DNA from: a bacterium
GTDB taxonomy: Bacteria; Desulfobacterota; S145-22
Length of the DNA stretch: 36,886 bases
Direction of reading: 5' to 3'
Assembly (NCBI GenBank): GCA_026986155.1
Contig: JALSPC010000109.1
Coordinates: 1-36,886, forward strand
Positions within the stretch are counted from its first letter, which is position 1, and every line of letters begins with the position of its first letter. Shown here piece by piece: positions 1-7,109 of the stretch. The notes beneath the pieces are model-generated. The model had not been told where the DNA came from. It saw nothing but the letters and a program-made list of their open reading frames with translations, and did no database searches. The position numbers and the translations under genes are program-made.

Positions 1-1023
1 CTCGAAGTGATTGGAGGCGCCGATCATGGCGGCCGGGGCGGCGTCCACGTAGCGAAGTTTCAGCAGCTTCGCCAGGCCGTAGCCCAGCCAGAAGATGAGC
101 ATGGTCTGGATGAAGAGGGGAATGGCGATCCAGAGGATGGTCAGCGGGTTGTCGGCAATTACCTTGCCCTTGAACGAAAAAAGGAGGACCAGGGTAATCA
201 GCAGGGCCGTGATGGTGACGGGCGTGAGCATGTGGATGAACCGCTCCTTGAACCACGCCTCCCCCTTGGCGCCGATAATCCACTTGCGGGAGCCGTATCC
301 CGCGACAAGGGGAAGCGCTACGTAGATGGAGATGGAAAGAAGCAGCGCCTGCCAGGGCACGGGGAGTCGGCCGACCCCGAGGAGAAATTCGCCGAGAAGG
401 CCATAGAGCAAGAGCATGGTCAGGGAATTGATAGCCACCATCACCAGGGTCAGCCCGTCGTTGCCCCGGGCAAGGGTGCTCCAGACCAGCACCATCGCCG
501 TGCAGGGAGCGATCCCCAGGAGGATGCAGCCGGCGAGGTAACTCCGCCAGAGCGGCACTTGGAGCATCTTGATCCCTTCATGAAGGACCACGATCCCCGC
601 CCCGTGGTGGGCCCCAAGGGGAAGGTTCAGCCCAAACGGCATCTTGACGTAATCCACGGCTCCGGGACCGATGAGCCCCTTGAAGAGGACACCGAGAAAG
701 AAGGTGGCGATGGCATACATGGTGAAAGGTTTCACCGCCCAGTTGATGAAAAGAGTCAGGAAAACCGGCTTGCCGCTCTTTCCCGCCTGAATGACCTCCG
801 CGAAGTCGATCTTGACCATGATGGGATACATCATGAAAAAGAGGCAGACGGCGATGGGGATGGACACGACGGGCGCGCCGTTGACCGTGATGTTCATCCC
901 GTCCAGCGCACGGGCAAGGTTTGGAACAAACCTCCCGAGGAGAATTCCCGCCAGGATGCAGAGTGTCACCCAGGCGCTCAGGTAGCGTTCGAAAAACCCC
1001 ATGCCTCTTTTTTCATCACCCAT
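1..1023 (-). CDS. acr3: ACR3-family arsenite efflux permease (3' end outside window)
   Basis: Inner-membrane carrier that exports arsenite, the final step of arsenic detoxification. The 341 residues visible are almost entirely hydrophobic helices. The ACR3 signature [10 protein letters not shown] carries the family's essential thiolate at Cys174, and the window ends inside the conserved GASNHFE stretch whose Glu is the other key residue, so about 40-60 C-terminal residues are missing. The start at 1023 is preceded by AAAGGAA; a second Met seven codons later is possible. It lies 120 bp behind arsG on the same strand and probably shares its transcript. It is identified from the complement, since the opposite strand also carries a long open frame. 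No ArsR regulator or ArsC reductase is visible in the window. Confidence 0.93.
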   Translation of the reverse strand, partial: MGDEKRGMGFFERYLSAWVTLCILAGILLGRFVPNLARALDGMNITVNGAPVVSIPIAVCLFFMMYPIMVKIDFAEVIQAGKSGKPVFLTLFINWAVKPFTMYAIATFFLGVLFKGLIGPGAVDYVKMPFGLNLPLGAHHGAGIVVLHEGIKMLQVPLWRSYLAGCILLGIAPCTAMVLVWSTLARGNDGLTLVMVAINSLTMLLLYGLLGEFLLGVGRLPVPWQALLLSISIYVALPLVAGYGSRKWIIGAKGEAWFKERFIHMLTPVTITALLITLVLLFSFKGKVIADNPLTILWIAIPLFIQTMLIFWLGYGLAKLLKLRYVDAAPAAMIGASNHFE

Positions 1024-1143
1024 GAACGATTCCTTTCAAAATACGTTGTGAGTTTCCGTCAATACTGTTTCTGCTCCCGCCAATATCGGGACGGCACCCC
1101 CCGCGCGTGGGTTTACGTCAGGGCGGGTTTGTTGAAAACCTTT

Positions 1144-1830
1144 TCACGAAAATTCGAAGATATAGATCAAACAATAATAAACGCCGACTCCTATGAAAAG
1201 GATACCGGTGACTCGTCGCGCCCAAGATTCAAATGCGCCGATTTTATTGTATGCGGCGGCCATATTTTTCGTTCCGATGGCGATAAAGACGGAAAAAGCG
1301 AAAACAGGCAACCCCGTGCCAATACCGTAAATTGCCGGCAATGTGATTGCCGATTTTTGCGCGAAGGCCACGGGGATGAGGCTCCCGAAAAAAAGGGCGG
1401 CGGACACCGGACAGAAAGAGAGGGCAAAAAGAGAACCCAACAGCAAGGCCCCCCAGGGTCCCGTTGTCTGGAAGCGTCTTCCTATCCTATCCTGGAAAGT
1501 TATGCCGTGGCCCGGCAGTGTCAACAAGTTCAGAAGGACCATGCCTGTCAAAATCAACAGGGGGCCCAAGGCCACGTTGATATACTTTTCCAGAAAATGA
1601 GAGAGAGATGGCAGCGAGAAAAGACTCGAAATAATGACGACGGCGATTCCCATGTAAGCCAGCGAGCGTCCAAACGTATAGAAGAGACTCGAGAAAAAAA
1701 CCTTCCAGGGGTTTGCCATTCCGCGGCTGATAAAAGAAACGGCGACAATGTTCGTTGCCAGGGGACAGGGGCTGATAGAGGTAAGAATTCCCAGCCACAA
1801 GGCGGAAAAGACGACCGGCATGGAAGGCAT
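1144..1830 (-). CDS. arsG: ArsG-type (CcdA/DsbD-like) membrane permease
   Basis: Polytopic membrane protein of 228 residues with about six hydrophobic segments, resembling the CcdA/DsbD transmembrane fold. Two Cys-Pro motifs, SPCPLATN (Cys22) and LSFCPVSAAL (Cys140), sit at the starts of the two three-helix halves, as in that superfamily. In the arsEFG system described from Shewanella, ArsG exports trivalent aminophenyl arsenicals made by ArsEF. The start codon overlaps the arsF stop by one base (TAATG), so translation is likely coupled. The ArsG call rests on the Trx-Trx-CcdA-ACR3 gene order. By fold alone it could be a generic thiol-disulfide electron carrier that reduces the ArsF thioredoxin-like domain. 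Confidence 0.75.
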   Translation of the reverse strand: MPSMPVVFSALWLGILTSISPCPLATNIVAVSFISRGMANPWKVFFSSLFYTFGRSLAYMGIAVVIISSLFSLPSLSHFLEKYINVALGPLLILTGMVLLNLLTLPGHGITFQDRIGRRFQTTGPWGALLLGSLFALSFCPVSAALFFGSLIPVAFAQKSAITLPAIYGIGTGLPVFAFSVFIAIGTKNMAAAYNKIGAFESWARRVTGILFIGVGVYYCLIYIFEFS

Positions 1831-2348
1831 TATGGGCCCTTTTTTTGGAGCATGACGGCGGTTTCCTGCTTGATATAGCGGAAGAATTTATCCCTGTTCC
1901 CAGAATATTTCCAAACATCCTTGAGGTTTTTCCAGGCCACTTCTTTTCCATTGACTCGCCTGGATAGGATAACCGTCTGAAACGTAAGGGCATAATCCCT
2001 GACAAAATGATTATTTTCATCATTGTCCACGTTGATGACTTTTAGTTTAAGCCTGCCGTCCGCTAACGCCTCGGAGAAATATTTCTTCATGGCCTCTCTC
2101 GTGAAGGCCTCAATTCTCCGGCACGTAACACACCGAATGTTTCCATGAAAGTAATACGCGACCACGGAAACCCCTTTCCCGGTTCGAGACGTAGAGGCTT
2201 TTCTTCCGGCAACGTGAACGGTGTCGGATGAAGAAGCCATTTCCTGTCGCGTAGGCGAGCTTCTCAAGGCCTTTCCCGCAACGAGATACAGGAGGCACAG
2301 GGCCAGGAAGAGAAGCAGTCCCAGGGTAATCCAAGCTTTCGTTTTCAT
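1830..2348 (-). CDS. arsF: ArsF-like membrane-anchored thioredoxin-fold protein
   Basis: 172 residues: one N-terminal hydrophobic helix (about 7-24), a Ser/Thr-rich linker, then a thioredoxin-like domain from about 60 with YYFHGNIRCVTC carrying Cys73 and Cys76. The predicted topology puts the CxxC domain outside the cytoplasmic membrane. In arsEFG operons, ArsE and ArsF together support reduction of nitrophenyl arsenicals such as roxarsone to the amino form, which ArsG exports. The start overlaps the arsE stop by four bases (ATGA). No flavin-binding nitroreductase domain is visible, so the reductase role comes from the literature on the system, not from this sequence. A thiol-redox partner of the neighbouring CcdA-like protein is the main alternative. 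Confidence 0.7.
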   Translation of the reverse strand: MKTKAWITLGLLLFLALCLLYLVAGKALRSSPTRQEMASSSDTVHVAGRKASTSRTGKGVSVVAYYFHGNIRCVTCRRIEAFTREAMKKYFSEALADGRLKLKVINVDNDENNHFVRDYALTFQTVILSRRVNGKEVAWKNLKDVWKYSGNRDKFFRYIKQETAVMLQKKGP

Positions 2349-2599
2349 GAACCTTGCGTCCCCGCAAGCTTGACTAAGATTTTTTCCAGTTCCCCGGCCG
2401 AGGGAACCTTGCCCATCAGCACGACCTTCCCGTCCACCGCCAGGGCGGGGGTCATCATGACCCCGTAGGAGACAATATCCTTGATATCGGTAACCTTTTC
2501 TATCACGGGTTTCCTATCAAAGCTTTGGGTGGCGCTCTTTACGTTTTCCTCAAGCTTCCTGCATTTCGGACATCCCGTTCCCAGCACCTGAATCTTCAT
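2345..2599 (-). CDS. arsE: ArsE-like small thioredoxin/glutaredoxin (TM0996/MTH895 type)
   Basis: 84-residue soluble redox protein. The first strand is followed by GTGCPKC (Cys10, Cys13), and the cis-proline loop is at MMTPALAVDG, both typical of the short archaeal/bacterial TM0996/MTH895 thioredoxin family. GGGAGGAAAAAG directly precedes the ATG. It is the first of the three overlapping genes arsE-arsF-arsG, supporting a role as electron donor or subunit in organoarsenical reduction. The small thioredoxin fold is clear; the ArsE name depends on context. Confidence 0.78.
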   Translation of the reverse strand: MKIQVLGTGCPKCRKLEENVKSATQSFDRKPVIEKVTDIKDIVSYGVMMTPALAVDGKVVLMGKVPSAGELEKILVKLAGTQGS

Positions 2600-2670
2600 C
2601 TTTTTCCTCCCAAATGATTTTTAACAAAAACTTGACATTATAAGTCTTTATCGTAAGTTGCTAATATTTA

Positions 2671-2685
2671 CATATTCTTCATATG
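2671..2685. promoter_or_regulatory. Operator-like perfect inverted repeat upstream of arsE
   Basis: CATAT-TCTTC-ATATG is a perfect 5-5-5 inverted repeat in the 160-bp gap before arsE. A TATAAT box reading toward arsE lies at 2642-2637, so the repeat would fall just upstream of its weak -35 region (ATTAGC). ArsR/SmtB repressors bind AT-rich inverted repeats of this kind, but no arsR gene is in the window, so the link is an inference. Confidence 0.3.
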
Positions 2686-2759
2686 GCTCATTTGTCGAAC
2701 CTCCGCAAACATTCAAAATCTTTCCTTTTCGAAAACCCGTGACGTTGGCGGGCTGCCTG

Positions 2760-2963
2760 TTAAAAGCCGTTTTTCTGCCCGGGATGATAAGAAACCTCGA
2801 AAACAGGGACACAATGGGAACGCAAGCGATCCTGGATTTTCTTTTCAAGACAATCTTTAAGGAATTGGTAGGCCTCCTCCCGATCCTCGTCCATCACCGC
2901 GGCTAAAAGCCGGATTACCTCAATCGGTGTCAATTCAATGACGATGTTTCCTTTTAATTCCAT
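2760..2963 (-). CDS. Small protein of unknown function, first gene of the ars operon
   Basis: 67 residues, not recognised. The N-terminal two thirds is amphipathic and acidic (LTPIEVIRLLAAVMDEDREE), followed by a Lys/Arg-rich stretch and a short tail with one Cys (HCVPVFEVSY). The ATG is preceded by AAGGAG at a rather long distance of about 15 bases. It sits between a good promoter (3040-3067) and arsE, on the same strand. Codon sense and position argue for a real gene. It could be a small cytosolic arsenic-linked or regulatory protein, but nothing in the sequence proves a function. Confidence 0.55.
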   Translation of the reverse strand: MELKGNIVIELTPIEVIRLLAAVMDEDREEAYQFLKDCLEKKIQDRLRSHCVPVFEVSYHPGQKNGF

Positions 2964-3039
2964 GGATATCTTCTTCTACTCCTTGAAACGGTTTTGAGCC
3001 CTAACTTTTTGTTATGCAACATATAAATCCCTATATAAT

Positions 3040-3067
3040 AATATATAAAATCATATTATCTTGTCAA
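3040..3067 (-). promoter_or_regulatory. Sigma-70-type promoter for the ars operon
   Basis: On the minus strand TTGACA (3067-3062) is followed after 16 bases by TATATT (3045-3040). The surrounding 50 bp are extremely AT-rich, with overlapping ATATA tracts that could also hold a repressor site. Transcription would begin about 70 bp before the 67-codon gene. Confidence 0.55.
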
Positions 3068-3087
3068 GTTCTTTTTTTATAAATACT

Positions 3088-3117
3088 TTGGGGAGAGCAT
3101 GTAACCGCTCTCCCCAA
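3088..3117 (-). terminator. Strong hairpin terminator behind the cytochrome/barrel operon
   Basis: TTGGGGAGAGC and GCTCTCCCCAA form a perfect 11-bp stem around an 8-base loop. It lies 20 bases beyond the stop that closes the restored barrel reading frame (3138), where the operon should end. The U-tract on the minus strand is modest (AAGTATTTAT). Its position supports the idea that the interrupted barrel gene originally ended at 3138. Confidence 0.75.
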
Positions 3118-3137
3118 TGTTTGAAAACACTTCATGT

Positions 3138-3597
3138 TTACAGCAGGTACTGCAACCCAATGCCAAAATAAGCGATGGACCCATCTCCATCGTAGATGTA
3201 ATATTCGTTGTCTTGAAATTTCCGGTAGTCCACGGAAAAATTCAACAGGAGATCGTTCTTTATTCGGTAGTTCGCGCTCAACCCTAAATCAATATTTTAA
3301 ATCCGAGAAATCGTTCATCTCCTCGAAGGTCGGATACTTGCTTGGCCATTCGTTTCGGAATGCGCCCCATGCGTAATTTTGAGGGGACGCAGGATTCATA
3401 GAAGTCAGTTGAGGAAGCATGTTCGGAAAACCGACGTTCCCAAAACCCGCTTTCGAATATGTGTAAGAGACGGAACCGGTAACATCGAGACGTTTAACGG
3501 GCTGATAATTCGCCGTGAGAGAAATGGAGTGATAATTAATCGTGTAGTCGACCTTATCTTCGGCCGCCCCAACCTGGGGCGTAAATGTCGAACCCGC
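3138..3597 (-). pseudogene. 3' remainder of the outer-membrane barrel gene, behind an in-frame TGA and a frameshift
   Basis: Directly after the TGA at 3600-3598 the same frame continues for about 100 codons with barrel-like sequence: alternating polar/hydrophobic strands such as SISLTANYQPVKRLDVTGSV and SVSYTYSKAGF. It then meets a second TGA. Removing one A from the run at 3295-3298 (tttt on the plus strand) restores a frame reading DLNIDLGLSANYRIKNDLLL and then NFSVDYRKFQDNEYYIYDG, ending GIGLQYLL before TAA at 3138-3140. Together with the upstream part this would give a barrel of about 870 residues. The segment may be a decayed end, two assembly errors, or partly recoded translation (see the hairpin entry and findings). 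Confidence 0.8.
3559..3592 (-). other. SECIS-like hairpin immediately after the in-frame TGA
   Basis: On the minus strand, 17 bases after the TGA, CGCCCC-AGGTT-GGGGCG forms a perfect 6-bp stem with a 5-base loop whose second base is G. Outside it TTCG (3592-3589) can pair with CGAA (3562-3559). The loop lies 22 bases beyond TGA, within the usual range for bacterial selenocysteine insertion elements, which need a short GC stem and a G among the first two loop bases. A chance GC-rich stem within coding sequence is equally possible. Confidence 0.3.
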
Positions 3598-5748
3598 TCA
3601 CCCATTAAAATAGGTAAACCAGTAATCAGTTGTCGTCTTCTCGTGGTAGAAGTTGTAGGACAAAACGAAATTGAGCTTGGGGTGTGGGGCCCACCAAGCG
3701 CTGATACCCGCGTTGAATTTCTGGCTTTTCCAGGGTGTGTCATCGTTGTCTTGATAAGAATAACTCAAAACGGGAGAGATGGAAGTGGTGGCGGAAGGTG
3801 ACCAGTTCAGGGAAAGCTCCGTCTTGTATGTATGGGATGGCTGATTGGTTCCTTCTTGGATCCTGTTTAGCGGCACGAAAAAGTCCGCGTAGTTGGAGGA
3901 ATTTCCAATATCCAGCGAAGAGGCCCCATGGACACAGACGCATCCGGGAGGATGACATGTAGGGCTGGTCGTGTTGGGATACTTTCCCGCAACCGGGTCA
4001 AAGCAGAAATTTGGAGACAATGCCGACTGCAGTGTCATCGGCCTCTCCCCCTTCGCGTGAGGATACTCGAACGGGTCGTTGTCATATTCGAAAGAAACGC
4101 CGAAGCGGCCGCTCAAATTTGATTTTGGGTAAAAATAGATGGTTCCGTCTATCGTGTGAATCGTGGGATCACCATAGCCATACTCGTTTAGATGATAATC
4201 CGCCGGAACAGGATGGATGAGATCGTCACTGTTGTCCAAGGTGATATCACGATATGACCCTGAAAGGGCCGCTTCGTTCTCCCAATACTGGAGGCCGTTT
4301 TTCCGGTTGATATCTTTGAAACGATACTCGATGCGGGCCGTAACATAGTTGTTGAAGTTGTAATTCGCTGAAGTGTCGAATTCGGTAACATCCCTGTCCG
4401 CGGCTGATTTGCGGTTGTATCCAAAATTCTGGGAAGGATTGGCGTTGATGTACCCATCATACCCCCAAAAGCTTCCTGGATTAGGAAGGAGGCTGTTGGA
4501 AGGATTTAGGGCCCCCCCGGCATCCCGCACGTAGATATCATCCGCATCGACGGTATAATATTTCAGTCCGGCGGTGAGGGTCAGTTTTTTTATCGGGCGC
4601 GAGGTGATTCTTCCCATGGCGCTCTGGGTTGTTTGGTCCAGGTCCTTATATAAGGCTTCCGTCCGGTCCTTGTCGCTCGCCTTGGAATAGACATATAAGC
4701 CGGTGATGTGGGTTTCCTTGCTCAAGTCCACTCGCGCCTTGAAGGTCTCCGTGTCTTTGTCTGTTTCCGGAACCCGAGCAAAGGGCAGGGTTGTGTATTG
4801 ATAATTCAGGCGGTTACCAAAGGTACCTTCTTCGCCCCCGGGAGGCGGAAAAGCATTTCCACCATACTGCGGGTCCCACGCGGGGGGATGGTGCGTCATT
4901 TCATAAAAATTCAAAACCCCCGCATCATCCCTTCTGAAGCGTTTACTCTTATGGGTGAAATCGAGCGTCAGAATCCCCGCTTTGAGGGTTCCCCCCGCTT
5001 TCCATACCTGCGTGGTCTGGTCCACGCGTTGGGACTGCGAAACCACGTGGCAGCTCGCGCAATGACTCATGGTCATGACCTGCCGGTATCCGGTTTTGTT
5101 TTTATAATTATATCCGCCATGGACGATAAGGTTGGGAAAAGATGGAACCTGTATTTTAAAGTTGCTTCCAAACCGCTCGATATTGTAAATGTAATCTTTC
5201 CCGACATTCAAGTCGGTATACCTGAAAGCCTTCGGGCCGTGGGTCTCCCATGCCGCGATGGAATCGTACGCCGGGTATTTTTTAAACACGAAGGAATCCG
5301 GCTGCGGGTCCGAGGGATCGTTGTTGATCCCAACTGGAATCATGAACTGGGGATTCCCAAGCGTTTGCGATTTCTTGACATAGGGGGCGTAGAATTCATC
5401 ATGATCCAGGCGGTGGATAAACTGATTGTATTTCACCTCAATCCTGAGAATTCTCGAGAAATCGAAAGCTCCGCCGGCGGCATTATCGTTGCTGTCCTTG
5501 TAGCGTCCGGTTATGTCGAGGTCGAAGTTCTGGGTGCCTCCCTTGACAAAAAGTTTAAAATCCGGGCTGGAGTCCGTCGTTTCGTACTCGGCGACCCGAC
5601 CTTTGTAGTCGTTCGTGGAATATCCATGGTATCCCGCTGAAATCCCCGCAATGAATTTTTTCTCGGGGGTCTTTTCTCCACCCGCGTACAGTAAAGCGGG
5701 AAGAAACACAACGGCGGCAAAAAGAAAAATCAAGGATCGTTTCATCAT
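3598..5748 (-). CDS. MtrB/PioB-like outer-membrane beta-barrel, partner of the decaheme cytochrome
   Basis: 716-residue open frame with a signal peptide (hydrophobic 5-22, ending LLYAGG) followed by many alternating beta strands rich in Tyr, Asp and Asn, typical of the MtrB/PioB/DmsF porins that sheathe decaheme cytochromes and carry electrons across the outer membrane. It starts 12 bp behind the decaheme gene with GGAGG before the ATG pair, so the two are co-transcribed. Unusual features are a complete heme motif CASCH at 230-234 and a Cys-rich loop (Cys582, 598, 603, 605). The frame stops at TGA 3600-3598, but barrel-like sequence continues in the same frame, so the protein is probably truncated or recoded. 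Without its last strands the barrel would not be expected to close. Confidence 0.8.
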   Translation of the reverse strand: MMKRSLIFLFAAVVFLPALLYAGGEKTPEKKFIAGISAGYHGYSTNDYKGRVAEYETTDSSPDFKLFVKGGTQNFDLDITGRYKDSNDNAAGGAFDFSRILRIEVKYNQFIHRLDHDEFYAPYVKKSQTLGNPQFMIPVGINNDPSDPQPDSFVFKKYPAYDSIAAWETHGPKAFRYTDLNVGKDYIYNIERFGSNFKIQVPSFPNLIVHGGYNYKNKTGYRQVMTMSHCASCHVVSQSQRVDQTTQVWKAGGTLKAGILTLDFTHKSKRFRRDDAGVLNFYEMTHHPPAWDPQYGGNAFPPPGGEEGTFGNRLNYQYTTLPFARVPETDKDTETFKARVDLSKETHITGLYVYSKASDKDRTEALYKDLDQTTQSAMGRITSRPIKKLTLTAGLKYYTVDADDIYVRDAGGALNPSNSLLPNPGSFWGYDGYINANPSQNFGYNRKSAADRDVTEFDTSANYNFNNYVTARIEYRFKDINRKNGLQYWENEAALSGSYRDITLDNSDDLIHPVPADYHLNEYGYGDPTIHTIDGTIYFYPKSNLSGRFGVSFEYDNDPFEYPHAKGERPMTLQSALSPNFCFDPVAGKYPNTTSPTCHPPGCVCVHGASSLDIGNSSNYADFFVPLNRIQEGTNQPSHTYKTELSLNWSPSATTSISPVLSYSYQDNDDTPWKSQKFNAGISAWWAPHPKLNFVLSYNFYHEKTTTDYWFTYFNG

Positions 5749-5760
5749 TTCGCCTCCTCC

Positions 5761-6744
5761 CTATCTCGTGAGTCTGCGCCCCATGCCCGGCCGGGTGTTC
5801 GACGGCAGATTCGAGCCGTGAACCTGGCTATGGCACTGGGTGCATTTGGTTGTCATAACCTGCTGAATGCCATTGACTTTACCGATACCATATCCCGTAT
5901 GTCCCGAGAGTCCGGAATGAAAATGCATGTGATGACACTGAAGGCAGACAAAGGGTTCATTCTGTTTCAAAAGGTTGTTGGCAACGGTTCCATGGGGATT
6001 GTGACAAATGGTGCAATTTTCAACGACGGGGGCGTGTTCGAAAACAAAAGGACCTTCCTTGTCCGCATGACAAGTGAAGCACAGGTCATTTATTCTTTCA
6101 TCCGTCTTGAGCATCCATCGGTTGCTAGCCGTGTGGGGATTGTGACAACTGGTGCAATCCATCTTACCTTCTTTGATGGGATGGTGAGACGGCATATTGG
6201 CTTCTCCCCTTTGTTTCTTGTGGCATCCATAACACAACTCGGGTTCTGATTTGGCCAGAGAAGCTTTGCTTTCTCCCTTATGGATGGTGTGACAATCTGT
6301 GCAGGCGACGTTGGACATGCTGTGCCGGGAGCCCGCCCAATCAAGTGTCTGCCCGGACGTGTGGCACCTGAGACAGATCTCTGATTTTTGGATCGGCGTG
6401 AGTTTTCTGCCCTTGAAACTGATAATTTCAGACGGATCCTCGTCTTCGATATGCTTGCTCGCGGGACCATGACACGCCTCACAGCCGTTGACAACACCCG
6501 ATACTTTTGTTTCGAACCCCTTCACCTTGCCGTGAATGGTCTTTTTAAAGGCTTTGACCGTGTCCTCGTGACAGTCAGCGCAAGCATCGCTACCCGCGTA
6601 GGCCGCCCCACTCGCAACTGCGGGAGTGGCACGATTGACGGGTTCCTCTCGAGCGGTCTTGACAATCCCCCCGGTGCAGGCAGCGAGGAAGACAGCAAAG
6701 ACCGCCAGCCCAACAAATAAAATTGTGATGGTTTTTTCCTTCAC
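5761..6744 (-). CDS. dmsE: Decaheme c-type cytochrome lipoprotein, DmsE/MtrA/PioA type
   Basis: Electron carrier expected inside or at the periplasmic face of the outer-membrane barrel encoded next. Ten CxxCH motifs are present in order: CADCH, CEACH, CLRCH, CTDCH, CYGCH, CTSCH, CFTCH, CTICH, CLQCH, CTQCH, spaced through the whole 327-residue protein as in the DmsE/MtrA family. I chose the GTG start at 6744 because AAAGGAGG stands five bases before it. This gives VKEK, a hydrophobic stretch and a lipobox LAAC with Cys23, so it is a lipoprotein; an ATG ten codons upstream has no comparable ribosome site. No outer-surface multiheme cytochrome or terminal reductase is seen here, so the electron acceptor is unknown. 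CcsB (31436) could mature its hemes. Confidence 0.93.
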   Translation of the reverse strand: MKEKTITILFVGLAVFAVFLAACTGGIVKTAREEPVNRATPAVASGAAYAGSDACADCHEDTVKAFKKTIHGKVKGFETKVSGVVNGCEACHGPASKHIEDEDPSEIISFKGRKLTPIQKSEICLRCHTSGQTLDWAGSRHSMSNVACTDCHTIHKGESKASLAKSEPELCYGCHKKQRGEANMPSHHPIKEGKMDCTSCHNPHTASNRWMLKTDERINDLCFTCHADKEGPFVFEHAPVVENCTICHNPHGTVANNLLKQNEPFVCLQCHHMHFHSGLSGHTGYGIGKVNGIQQVMTTKCTQCHSQVHGSNLPSNTRPGMGRRLTR

Positions 6745-7109
6745 GCGTTCCTCCTTTCCGGAAGCTTTGTCCACGAGGACAGCTTCCTATTTTATACATA
6801 CACATATAGGCTATTATAGATTTATATTTTGTCAAGCGAAAAAATTAACCTTAAGAACAGAGAACGATACTTGACAATACGTCCACCCAAAACGGGCAAT
6901 GTTGCAACCATTACGATTCTTAAGTTATAAGAATTCTATATGGATAAGATAAGATAAGCTAAGAATATTCCCGCGCAAGTTCTTTTTTATTTCTTTCATC
7001 AGGACGGGATTGACGTATCAGCAACGAAAGAAATGATATTGCAATTATCTTTATATTACGATATTTCATTTATAAATATAGACGCCCCATTGAGGTTTAA
7101 GGAGGAGCG
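6745..7109. other. AT-rich divergent control region between cytochrome operon and ArsP gene
   Basis: 365 bp without a gene. Facing the cytochrome there is a TTGACA at 6835-6830 and a TATAAT at 6818-6813 (minus strand), but they are too close to form one standard promoter, so the exact start is unclear. Facing arsP a possible TTGCAA ... TATTTC pair lies about 60 bp before the gene, and TTTAAGGAGGAGCG is an excellent ribosome site at 7098-7109. The middle holds an inverted repeat and tandem ATAAG units, listed separately. Base composition is far richer in A+T than either neighbouring gene. Confidence 0.6.
6916..6966. promoter_or_regulatory. Inverted repeat plus tandem ATAAG units, probable regulator site
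   Basis: ATTCTTA-AGTTA-TAAGAAT at 6916-6934 is a perfect 7-5-7 inverted repeat. Within ten bases follow three ATAAG units and one CTAAG, ending in another TAAGAAT half-site. The cluster lies midway between two divergent operons and could bind a common dimeric regulator. The cognate protein is not visible. Confidence 0.4.

Noticed and set aside
7-1878. Very long open frame on the plus strand (623 codons)
   Set aside because: It is the antisense of acr3 and arsG. Its translation is low-complexity and charged with no family resemblance, while the minus strand gives clear ACR3 and CcdA-like proteins.
2648-2848. 66-codon frame overlapping the small unknown gene on the minus strand
   Set aside because: No ribosome site, and it overlaps in another frame the better supported 67-codon gene.
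3289-3600. Alternative genetic code with TGA as sense codon
   Set aside because: Many intact genes in the window end with TGA (for example hisH, hisA, hisF, moaA-linked moeA2), so TGA is a normal stop here.
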